This document shows positions 8,090 to 15,570 of a stretch of 27,944 nucleotides of DNA, in pieces. The first letter of the stretch is position 1; each line of letters starts with the position of its first letter. This DNA is from Hydrogenothermus sp964516095 (lineage in GTDB: Bacteria; Aquificota; Aquificia; Aquificales; Hydrogenothermaceae). A program made the position numbers and the translations under genes. The notes beneath the pieces are model-generated. The model was given only the letters and a program-made list of their open reading frames with translations, ran no database searches and was not told where the DNA came from. The stretch is from positions 1 to 27,944 of the forward strand of contig CAZEYS010000015.1 of the NCBI GenBank assembly GCA_964516095.1, written 5' to 3'.

Positions 8090-8535
8090 CTATTTACAAA
8101 GTTCTCCGGTATTACAAATTTTTCCAGCTTTGATGCAGGTTTTATATGAAAAGTGTTTAGTCTTTCTTTTATCAGAATAATCTGGGGTCTTCCTTTTTTC
8201 CAATAAAAGCCTCCAATACAGTTTATACAGTTTAAAAATGTAAAATAGCCAATAGCAAATGCTGGCTTATTAAAGGTTTTTGCATTTTCTAAGTCCTTTA
8301 CAATGATAATATCAGCATTTTTACAGTTATCTACAATTTTTAAATTAGAAAATTTTCTATATATATCTACTTCAGAATTTGAAAAATTATAAAGACAAAC
8401 TTTTTTATTCTGGCCAATAGTAGAACTTACTATATAAGAAATTATCTTGATTTCATATAATTTAGACTTATCTATTGCCATAGATATACTTATAAAAAGT
8501 GCAACATTTAAGATTATTATAATAGTTTTTTTCAT
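8086..8535 (-). CDS. Small periplasmic protein, YfiR-like
   Basis: A 149-residue protein with an N-terminal signal sequence (about 1-20, SISMA). The C-terminal half follows the pattern I recall for the YfiR (DUF4154) family: a hydrophobic strand (ADIIIVKDL, 74-82), then a Gly-Gly-Phe turn (108-110), a strand ending in INLERL-like text (IILIKERL, 119-126) and a closing helix (ASKLEKFV). YfiR is a periplasmic repressor of a membrane diguanylate cyclase in Pseudomonas. Cysteines at 47, 71, 103 and 106 could form disulfides, and YfiR is also disulfide-controlled. It lies between a plug/barrel gene (zero spacing) and a GGDEF-EAL gene (overlapping), the context expected of such a regulator. Assignment is inference from pattern and neighbours; similarity is weak. 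Confidence 0.5.
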   Translation of the reverse strand: MKKTIIIILNVALFISISMAIDKSKLYEIKIISYIVSSTIGQNKKVCLYNFSNSEVDIYRKFSNLKIVDNCKNADIIIVKDLENAKTFNKPAFAIGYFTFLNCINCIGGFYWKKGRPQIILIKERLNTFHIKPASKLEKFVIPENFVNR

Positions 8536-10443
8536 TTAGAACACCTTTTCCAAGGTTATTAAAAATCTTCTATCAATACTTGTATATGTACCTTTTGCAA
8601 AAGGTCTGTAATACACTATCTTCATAGACCTGTTAAGTATATTTTCAGCCTTTAACTTTAAAGAAAAACCATTCTCAAATGTGTATCCAGTTCCTAAAGA
8701 TAGGTCATATGTGTCTTTAACACTAATACCAAATACCTTATAAGGTGCTCTATATAAAAGAGATATGAAGTAATCTAAATTTTCTTTCTCCCCGTATAAT
8801 TTAACGTTAAGTCCTCTTTTTGGTGAAAATTCTGGAATATCTACATCGTTTATCCAGCCTTCAATGGAAAAATTAAATAAATCAAAATCCTTTGTGTAAT
8901 CTAAATAATAAAGTCTACCATGGTATATATTAGAGTCATTAATAACCCCACTTTTTGTAGGACGTAGCAGGTTTTTTATCCTTGCATATGATAAAACAAG
9001 GGAAACTTTTCCATAACTTTTAAGATTTATTCTATCTTCAAAGAGAATATAGCTATTTTTCATAGGTTTTAGCTTATTTTTTGCAGATTCCATTAGTATA
9101 AGGGAAGGATTTATATTTATTTGGGAAACTAATATTTTAAAAAAGTGTATACCCCTGTGATAAATAAAACCTACCTTTTTATCAAAGGTGCTAAAATTTC
9201 CGTTATCTTCCATATCAAAGTAGGACAGTTTTCCTTCTAAGGAAAGTTTTAGGTTGTCTTTCAGCTTTTGACTGTAAGCCGCTACAACCGAGTAAAAGTT
9301 CATATACTCTTCGTAATCAGGTTCATAGTCTATTATAGTTTTACCGCTTTTATATATACCTTTATTAAGATTAACAGTCTGCTGGTAATCGGAATATATA
9401 AGGTTAAGTTTTAGATTTTTATCTTTTTTCTTAAAAATTTTTTCCATATTGAATGTATACTTTGTAAAAATCCTATCTTCATTTATATAAACTGGATATC
9501 CATACTTTAGAATATATGGAGAGTATGCAAGACCATAATCTAAATTCGCCTCAATATAATTTCTAAACTGTCTGTCATAAGAAACCAGAAGTTTTAAAGA
9601 CTTATCGTTTAGAAGTTTTTGAGATAAAACTAAAAATACATCTGTTGAACGCATTTTTCCAAAGTCTGGAGAAAAATCATTCGAAAATCCTCCCCAAATG
9701 CCTCTTTTAACATCTGAAAGACTAAGCTGAACAGTAGTATCTATATAGTTAAACTTGAAATAAAAATGTTTTCTACTCTGGTTTCTGTTTAGCTTGTTAT
9801 TTTTAACATAAGGCTTAGAAAATTTTAGCTCACCGGTATTTACCAGTAAAAAGTATTTGGTTTCCAGAGAAAGTTGTTCCGCATCAGAGTAAGATAAAGA
9901 ATAACTTTTTCTTGAATCAAAAATACCCTTTAAAACCTTTGCGTTTTCTTTAGAGGGGTCCTTAGAGTAGAGTTTTACAATTAACAGACCATTTTCTGCC
10001 GATAGTTCAGATGGGGAAAAAGATATATAAACTTCTGCCTTTTCTATATTATCCAATGGAAAGTTGTCGTAAGTAAGGAACGGACTGTTTGTGTGTATTG
10101 AGCTTAGCTCATGTCCATCAAAGTAAACCCTGATAGCGTATACTATACCTAAAGGAGAAAGTCTTGAGTATACAAATTGATTGACACCAAAAGCATTAGG
10201 AGATACATAACCTATAGGTATATTTCTCAGCAAATCTGCAAGTGTATTAATCTGTAGTATATCTAAATCTCGGCGGGTAAAAACAAAAACCTTTCCAAGG
10301 GTTTCATTTTTTGTTTTTTCTGCTTCTGCTTTTTCATATTCTTTTAATAGGTTAAAAATATCTTCGCTGGCATAGGTAACTATTGAAAACAATAAAAAAC
10401 CAAAAAAAATTAAAAAATTTAAATATTTAACCTTTTTTTTCAT
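8536..10443 (-). CDS. TonB-receptor-like outer-membrane plug/barrel protein
   Basis: 635 residues with a signal peptide (cleavage probably after TYA, residue 25). An N-terminal plug-like domain (about 48-160) follows, starting KVFVFTRRDL, the usual opening of TonB-receptor plugs, and containing TLADLLRNIP and IRVYFDGHEL. After that come many alternating beta strands to a C-terminal Phe (LITLEKVF). I see no clear TonB box, no TonB/ExbBD genes and no transport genes nearby. Plug proteins of this look, with an E(S/T)xGxxxVxTRxDL opening, recur beside YfiR-like and GGDEF or kinase genes in other bacteria as far as I recall, which points to sensing rather than uptake. The start has only a weak Shine-Dalgarno. 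Its stop touches the next ATG directly. Confidence 0.75.
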   Translation of the reverse strand: MKKKVKYLNFLIFFGFLLFSIVTYASEDIFNLLKEYEKAEAEKTKNETLGKVFVFTRRDLDILQINTLADLLRNIPIGYVSPNAFGVNQFVYSRLSPLGIVYAIRVYFDGHELSSIHTNSPFLTYDNFPLDNIEKAEVYISFSPSELSAENGLLIVKLYSKDPSKENAKVLKGIFDSRKSYSLSYSDAEQLSLETKYFLLVNTGELKFSKPYVKNNKLNRNQSRKHFYFKFNYIDTTVQLSLSDVKRGIWGGFSNDFSPDFGKMRSTDVFLVLSQKLLNDKSLKLLVSYDRQFRNYIEANLDYGLAYSPYILKYGYPVYINEDRIFTKYTFNMEKIFKKKDKNLKLNLIYSDYQQTVNLNKGIYKSGKTIIDYEPDYEEYMNFYSVVAAYSQKLKDNLKLSLEGKLSYFDMEDNGNFSTFDKKVGFIYHRGIHFFKILVSQININPSLILMESAKNKLKPMKNSYILFEDRINLKSYGKVSLVLSYARIKNLLRPTKSGVINDSNIYHGRLYYLDYTKDFDLFNFSIEGWINDVDIPEFSPKRGLNVKLYGEKENLDYFISLLYRAPYKVFGISVKDTYDLSLGTGYTFENGFSLKLKAENILNRSMKIVYYRPFAKGTYTSIDRRFLITLEKVF

Positions 10444-10511
10444 CTTTTTTATTACCCATACTTATCCAAAAGTTATTGAAATTAAACGGAAAGATATTTT
10501 AACAGAAAAGT
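10444..10511 (-). other. 68-bp gap between waaF and the signalling trio
   Basis: The only gap above 20 bp in the 16-kb minus-strand block. I see no strong hairpin terminator and no convincing -35/-10 pair, though A/T runs such as TTAAAATAT would suit a promoter for the barrel-YfiR-GGDEF/EAL-argD set. Confidence 0.3.
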
Positions 10512-11498
10512 TCAAATCAGGCTTTTGAAAGTTTCTATTACCATATTAGGGGTTATTTTTTTCATACAATCATGGGTGTTGATAGGACATTTATCATGTC
10601 CGTGAAGACCACAAGGCCTACAGGGAAGGTCTACTTCTACCACTTTTCCATTCCTGTATGGATAAAAGCCAAATTCACGTACTGTAGGACCGTAAATATC
10701 TACAACTGGAGTATTAAAAGACACAGCCATATGAACTGGAGCTGAATCGTTAGATATTAAAGCTTTTGAGTGTTTTATAATAGAGAAGCTTTCTCTAAGA
10801 CTGGTCTTTCCTACAAGATTTAAAACGTCTGTTTTTACTCCTTTAATTATTTCATTTGTAAATTCTAAGTCTTCGTTGCCTCCTATTAATACTATATTTT
10901 CTTTCTTTCCAAGCTCATTTATAATGCTGATAAATCCTTCTTTAGTCCATCTTTTTGTCTTCCATTTTGAACCTGGGGCAATTACTATATAATCCTTATC
11001 ATCAAGATAAAACTTCTTATAAAAATCGTCTTCTTCTTTGGTTAAGTAAATTTCAGGAAACTTTTTAAGTTTATCTTCTCTGTAATCTGGTAAAAATTTT
11101 AAGAGTTGAAGGTTCCTATCTATTTCGTGGGTTCCGTCAAATCTATGTTTTGCTTTCTTTGTGTATAAAAAGGAAAATCCAGCCTTATCAAAACCTATCC
11201 TTATAGGGATTTTTGCAAGGAAAAGAGAATAAGATGCTCTATGAGAACGATGTGGTGATATGGCTATATCATATCTGTTTTTTCTTAGTTTTTTTATTAA
11301 CTGGAGTGTTGAATCTCTTTTTTTATCAAAGGTAATTATTTCATCAACATTCGGGTTGTTTTTTAAAACTTCTTTTGCAAATGGTTTTGCTACCACATGA
11401 ATACTTGCATCAGGATACATATTCTTTAAAGAAGCCAGCAAAGGTGTTGTCAGTATTAAATCACCTAAAAAAGCTGTCTGCCAGACTAAAACTTTCAA
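10512..11498 (-). CDS. waaF: ADP-heptose:LPS heptosyltransferase II (GT9 family)
   Basis: WaaF adds the second L-glycero-D-manno-heptose to the lipopolysaccharide inner core at the cytosolic face of the inner membrane. The 328-residue protein opens with the GT9 signature QTAFLGDLILTTPLL (7-21), has an N-terminal Rossmann half, APGSKWKTKRWT in the linker and a C-terminal half with LIGGNED, ISNDSAPVHMAV and DIYGPT, the ADP-heptose-binding region. Near the end is the WaaF-type cysteine stretch (CRPCGLHGHDKCP). The start is TTG at 11498, supported by AAGGT 7 bases upstream inside the previous gene's last codons. WaaC or another GT9 member is possible, but the C-terminal cysteines favour WaaF. It is consistent with kdsD at 22732. 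Confidence 0.85.
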   Translation of the reverse strand: MKVLVWQTAFLGDLILTTPLLASLKNMYPDASIHVVAKPFAKEVLKNNPNVDEIITFDKKRDSTLQLIKKLRKNRYDIAISPHRSHRASYSLFLAKIPIRIGFDKAGFSFLYTKKAKHRFDGTHEIDRNLQLLKFLPDYREDKLKKFPEIYLTKEEDDFYKKFYLDDKDYIVIAPGSKWKTKRWTKEGFISIINELGKKENIVLIGGNEDLEFTNEIIKGVKTDVLNLVGKTSLRESFSIIKHSKALISNDSAPVHMAVSFNTPVVDIYGPTVREFGFYPYRNGKVVEVDLPCRPCGLHGHDKCPINTHDCMKKITPNMVIETFKSLI

Positions 11499-11502
11499 GT
11501 TT

Positions 11503-11910
11503 TTACCTTACCAGGTAATATAATATGAAAGAAATAGCTCCTGAAATTAAAGCTAAATAGGCAGTGTATCTTCCATATTTTTTCCAGGGTAAAATTTTGC
11601 TTTTGTAATTTGAAAGAATTTCTTTGATTTTGTTTATAAACTGCACATTAAAACTGTACTTTATCAAGAGTTTATTCAGTTCGTTAGAGTAGTCTTCATT
11701 TTCTTCAAACTTAGCTAAAACCTGAGATATTATATTATTTATCTCCTTATAGTTTTGAATGGATATTTCTTTAGGATAATTTTCTTCAAACAACTTTTTT
11801 ATACTTTTTACAAGCTTTCTGTTGTAAAACCAAACCACTATACTGGCTAAAGATGTAAATACTAAGCTTACAAGAAAAATAATTTCAAAACCTGTTAAAA
11901 TTTCATTCAT
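11503..11910 (-). CDS. Small protein with two membrane segments, unknown function
   Basis: 135 residues, not recognised. Transmembrane segments lie at about 8-28 and 114-133, close to the two ends. Between them is a charged, mostly helical section of about 80 residues with many Asn, Lys and Glu, so the protein forms a hairpin through the membrane with a soluble middle. There is no signal-peptide cleavage site and there are no cysteines. It overlaps accA by 4 bp (ATGA) and its last codons contain the Shine-Dalgarno of waaF, so it is co-expressed with both. No function can be given. Confidence 0.7.
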   Translation of the reverse strand: MNEILTGFEIIFLVSLVFTSLASIVVWFYNRKLVKSIKKLFEENYPKEISIQNYKEINNIISQVLAKFEENEDYSNELNKLLIKYSFNVQFINKIKEILSNYKSKILPWKKYGRYTAYLALISGAISFILYYLVR

Positions 11911-12851
11911 TTTTCTAAAAACTGCCCTATTGAGTAAAATTTTTGTTCTCTTTGCTGGACTAATTCTTCAGGAGATAAATTTTGGAGTTCTTTTAAGTTC
12001 TTTCTCAAAGCTCTTCTTAACAATCTATACATTTTTTTAGGTTGTAAATGAGCTCCGCCAAGAGGTTCTCTAACTATTTCATCTATAACACCAAGTTCTA
12101 AAAGTTCATTTGCTGTCATTTTAAGGTTTTCTGCAGCAACAGGTGCCTTTTCCCGTGTTTTGTATAGTATTGCAGCACAACCTTCAGGGGAAATTACAGA
12201 ATAAACTGCATTTTCCAGCATTAAAACCCTATTACCTATGGCTATTGCCAAAGCTCCTCCGCTTCCTCCTTCTCCTATTATTACCGCTATAGTAGGAACC
12301 TTTAAATCAGCCATAGTAGCTATACTTTCAGCTATTGCCTGAGACTGACCTCTTTCTTCCGCTCCAATTCCGGGATATGCTCCTGCTGTATCTACGAATG
12401 TTATAACTGGTCTATTGAATTTCTCAGCCAATTTCATAACTCTTATTGCTTTTCTGTATCCTTCTGGATGAGGCATTCCAAAGTTCCTTTCTATTTTTTC
12501 TTTAGTGTCTTTCCCTTTTTCCTGTCCAATTATACAGACTGGTGTATTTTCAAAGAAAGCAAATCCAGCTACTATTGATTTATCATCAGCAAATCTTCTA
12601 TCTCCGTGTAGTTCTATAAAATCATCAAATATATTTTCTATATAGTCTATTGTGTGGGGTCTTTTTGGATGTCTTGCAAGCTGAACTTTTTCCCACGCAG
12701 ACATATTAGAAATTCTTTCTTTTGCCAGTTTTTTAAATTGTCTTCTCAGTTTTATTAACTGAGGTAAGTACTCTTTTTTACCTTCTTTGACTTTTTTTCT
12801 TAAAATTTCTATTTCATCCTGTATATGTCTTAAGTCTTTGTTGTTATCCAT
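11907..12851 (-). CDS. accA: Acetyl-CoA carboxylase carboxyltransferase subunit alpha
   Basis: AccA pairs with AccD to transfer CO2 from carboxybiotin to acetyl-CoA, giving malonyl-CoA for fatty-acid synthesis in the cytosol. The 314 residues match the usual length. Visible family text: WEKVQLARHPKRPHTIDYI (54-72), ELHGDRRFADD, FVDTAGAYPGIGAEERGQ and the oxyanion region GEGGSGGALAIAIGNRV. ATG is preceded by GGAG. No accB, accC or accD is present here. It is upstream-adjacent to a small membrane protein (ATGA overlap) and sits 8 bp from the exchanger gene stop. Confidence 0.95.
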   Translation of the reverse strand: MDNNKDLRHIQDEIEILRKKVKEGKKEYLPQLIKLRRQFKKLAKERISNMSAWEKVQLARHPKRPHTIDYIENIFDDFIELHGDRRFADDKSIVAGFAFFENTPVCIIGQEKGKDTKEKIERNFGMPHPEGYRKAIRVMKLAEKFNRPVITFVDTAGAYPGIGAEERGQSQAIAESIATMADLKVPTIAVIIGEGGSGGALAIAIGNRVLMLENAVYSVISPEGCAAILYKTREKAPVAAENLKMTANELLELGVIDEIVREPLGGAHLQPKKMYRLLRRALRKNLKELQNLSPEELVQQREQKFYSIGQFLEK

Positions 12852-12859
12852 TACATCTC

Positions 12860-13864
12860 CTACGCGGATAATTCTTTACTTGAAATTACCATAATTATAT
12901 ACGTTATATAAAATATAATCCCCAAAGACAGACCAATAGGAATGAGTTTTCTACCAGCAAATGAAAGAGTTAAAACAAATGAAGCAGCTACTATTGCAAA
13001 TATTCCAGAAATAAGAGCTAAGCCACCAATATCCCACTGAGTAAACAGAATACCAAAACTAACAGGTATAGTACTTTGAAACACCATAGCACCACTTATA
13101 TTTCCAACTGCAAGGCTGTCTTTTCCTCTTAATACCCATATTACACTATTTATTTTTTCAGGAAGCTCTGTAGCAATTGGTGCTACTAACAATGAAAATA
13201 AAAGAGGAGAAAATCCAAAAGAAAGGCTTATATGTTCAATTCCTTTAACAAAAATATGTGCTCCTACAATCATAAGTATAAGAGATGAAACGAGCTGGAA
13301 AATCATTATATATAAAGAGGGGTTTTTTGACTTTGGAGCAAAGTAAAGATGTTCAACTTCTTCCATATCATCACTTTCTGAAGTAAGGGTTAAGTACACA
13401 TAGAACACATATAAGGCAAATAAAAATACAGCTGTTAAGATTTTTACTCCACTATTTTCAAAAGGAACTATGAATAAAGCAACTGTATAAGCAAAAAGGA
13501 AAAAAGACAAATCTCTTCTAAGTCCGTTTTCTTCTATATGTATAGTTAATGGTCTTTTTTTTAGAAGGAAGGCAAGTATAATAGTTAACCCAATAATAGG
13601 AAATGCTAAAGTAGCAAGCATAAAAGGAGCCCCGAGAATGGCTCCTACACCTATATCATGACCTGATTTTGCAAAAAATAAAATAGCTATTATAGGAAGT
13701 ATTGTTTCAGGCATTGCTGTTCCAACAGCAGCCAGAACACTTCCAGTAAAATTTGTGGATAAATTAAGTTTATCTCCTATTGCTTCAACACTATTTGTAA
13801 ATAACTCACCAGCCACAAGTATAAATACCAGCCCTACAATAAAGAGTGCTATATCTACTATCAA
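12860..13864 (-). CDS. Sodium/calcium exchanger family membrane protein (CaCA)
   Basis: 334 residues, almost entirely membrane helices (about ten), with the internally repeated CaCA architecture. The first alpha repeat carries GTAMPET (48-54, E53) and the second carries ATELPEK (231-237, E236); these acidic residues bind the cation in Na+/Ca2+ exchangers. A charged loop at about 161-180 separates the halves. The motifs diverge from the canonical YrbG GNxxGS-type text, so the transported ion (Ca2+ or another cation, Na+ or H+ coupled) is uncertain. The start is TTG (13864-13862), directly after the rpsA stop; its Shine-Dalgarno (GAGGAGAAGG) is inside the last rpsA codons, so translation is coupled. 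Confidence 0.82.
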   Translation of the reverse strand: MIVDIALFIVGLVFILVAGELFTNSVEAIGDKLNLSTNFTGSVLAAVGTAMPETILPIIAILFFAKSGHDIGVGAILGAPFMLATLAFPIIGLTIILAFLLKKRPLTIHIEENGLRRDLSFFLFAYTVALFIVPFENSGVKILTAVFLFALYVFYVYLTLTSESDDMEEVEHLYFAPKSKNPSLYIMIFQLVSSLILMIVGAHIFVKGIEHISLSFGFSPLLFSLLVAPIATELPEKINSVIWVLRGKDSLAVGNISGAMVFQSTIPVSFGILFTQWDIGGLALISGIFAIVAASFVLTLSFAGRKLIPIGLSLGIIFYITYIIMVISSKELSA

Positions 13865-15568
13865 CTATTTATCCTTCTCCTCTTTCTTTTTCTTTTCTTC
13901 TAACTTTTTCTTTATAATCTCTCCCAGAGTTGCAAGTCCTTCACCTTTTGGTTTTAACTGTTCCAATTTTTCTCTGAGCTTTCTTTCTTCTTCTTCTTTC
14001 TTTCTTCTTTTTTCCTCTCTTATTTTATCGAGTTCAAGCTGTTTAATGCTCAAGACAATGTCATGGTCTTTTATGCGTATTATTTTTGCTTCTACTTCCT
14101 GCCCTAAAGACAGTTTATCACTTGGTATTTCTATCTTTTCTCGTGTTATTTCTTTGACAGGTATAAACCCCTCTACATCTTCATACAGTGATACAAATGC
14201 CCCTTTATCTATCAGCTTAACAACCTTTCCTTTTACAGTATCACCTACCTTTTTATTCTTCAAAAATGTTTCCCATGGATTTTCTTTAAGTTGTTTTATT
14301 CCAAGTTTTATTTTATCTTTCTCTTTTCCTAAAACCACAAACGTTTCTTTTGTTTTACCTTTTAACACTTGTGATATGCTCTTTATTTTTGGGTTCCATG
14401 TTGCATCTTCAAGATGAACTATACCCTCAATGTCCCCAAGGTCTACGAACGCAACTTTAGTTTTTACGTCTTTAATTGGAGCTTCAATTTTAGAACCTTC
14501 TGGATATTTTTCTAAAAATTCGTCTAAAGGATTTTTAGTAGCCTGTTTTATAGAGAGTTTTAGTTTCTGATTATCTTTATCCAGTTCAATAATTTTTGCT
14601 TTTATCTTTTGCCCAATTTTAAATTTAGATTTAAACCTTTCAGGATGCAGATGGTCAGTTTCAGACTTGTGTATAAATCCATACAGTCCATCTACTTTAA
14701 CAATTAAACCTACATCTTTAATATCTTTTACCTGAGCTTCTACAATATCTCCTACATTGTGAGGGAATTTTTCCCATGGGTTTTCTTCAAGGTCTTTTCT
14801 TGAAAGAATGATTTTTTCATTATCCCTGTCTATGGATTTTACTATTACTTCAATTTCTTGTCCTTTTTCAAGCTCTTTTACACTTTTTTCTCTGTCCCAT
14901 GAGTATAATGATGCAGGTAAAAAGCCATAAATCAGGTCTCCTATAGATAAAACTGCACCGTTGTCCTGTACTTTTACAACTTTAGCAGGAACTGTTATTC
15001 CTTCGCTGAGCTCAGATAGGAGTTTTTCTTTTTTCTTCTTTCTTTCTTCCTGTAAAACTTGCTTTCTGGAAACAACAATATTGGGAACTTTTCTGCTTTT
15101 ATCCAGTTTCAAAATATAAACTTCAAATGTTTCTGGAAGTTCTTCTCCCTGTTTTAAACCTGCTTCAGAGTATGGAAGAAATGCTTTTAAGCCTCCTAAA
15201 TCGACTATAAAGCCTTTTTCTAATTTTTTAACAGGCTTTGCAGTTATCTTTTCCTTATTTTCAAGGGCTTTTTCAACTCTTTCAAGAGCTTCCTGAAAGA
15301 CTAAGGGTTTTCTTGAAAGAAGAACATAGCCTTCTGGAGTTTTTTTGCCTGTATAGACTGCTTTTACTTTTGCACCTTCAGGAAAAGATATTACTTCATC
15401 TTTATTTATTACAGCTTCTGTTTTCTGTCCAATATCCACAAAGGCATATTTATCTTGAAATTTTACAATCTGACCTTCTACTATTTGGCCTTTTGAATAA
15501 AAATTTACTTTTGCTTCTTCTTGTAAAAGTTTTTCAAACTCATTTTCAAAATTTTCGAAATTCTCCAT
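13865..15568 (-). CDS. rpsA: Ribosomal protein S1 (six S1 domains)
   Basis: S1 binds mRNA on the 30S subunit and helps translation start. The protein has six S1/OB repeats at about 24-88, 103-170, 188-260, 270-343, 355-426 and 438-511. A very charged Lys/Glu tail with a late Gly-Leu-containing segment (GEGLATLGEIIKKKLEE) completes it. I place the start at the ATG at 15568 (567 residues), because AGAGG at 15575-15579 is 6 bases upstream. The TTG two codons earlier (15574) would have almost no spacing. The Shine-Dalgarno lies within the alaS 3' end. Six repeats match proteobacterial S1. Confidence 0.93.
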   Translation of the reverse strand: MENFENFENEFEKLLQEEAKVNFYSKGQIVEGQIVKFQDKYAFVDIGQKTEAVINKDEVISFPEGAKVKAVYTGKKTPEGYVLLSRKPLVFQEALERVEKALENKEKITAKPVKKLEKGFIVDLGGLKAFLPYSEAGLKQGEELPETFEVYILKLDKSRKVPNIVVSRKQVLQEERKKKKEKLLSELSEGITVPAKVVKVQDNGAVLSIGDLIYGFLPASLYSWDREKSVKELEKGQEIEVIVKSIDRDNEKIILSRKDLEENPWEKFPHNVGDIVEAQVKDIKDVGLIVKVDGLYGFIHKSETDHLHPERFKSKFKIGQKIKAKIIELDKDNQKLKLSIKQATKNPLDEFLEKYPEGSKIEAPIKDVKTKVAFVDLGDIEGIVHLEDATWNPKIKSISQVLKGKTKETFVVLGKEKDKIKLGIKQLKENPWETFLKNKKVGDTVKGKVVKLIDKGAFVSLYEDVEGFIPVKEITREKIEIPSDKLSLGQEVEAKIIRIKDHDIVLSIKQLELDKIREEKRRKKEEEERKLREKLEQLKPKGEGLATLGEIIKKKLEEKKKKEEKDK

Positions 15569-15570
15569 TT

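Noticed and set aside
13900..14020. Repeat-like CTTCTTTCTT tract at the rpsA 3' end
   Set aside because: This is the reverse of the Lys/Glu codon run in the S1 tail, not a separate repeat element.
13755..14417. 220-residue plus-strand reading frame opposite rpsA and the exchanger
   Set aside because: Ser/Phe-rich product without domains. It is the mirror of the Lys/Glu-rich codons of rpsA, which avoid stops on the other strand.
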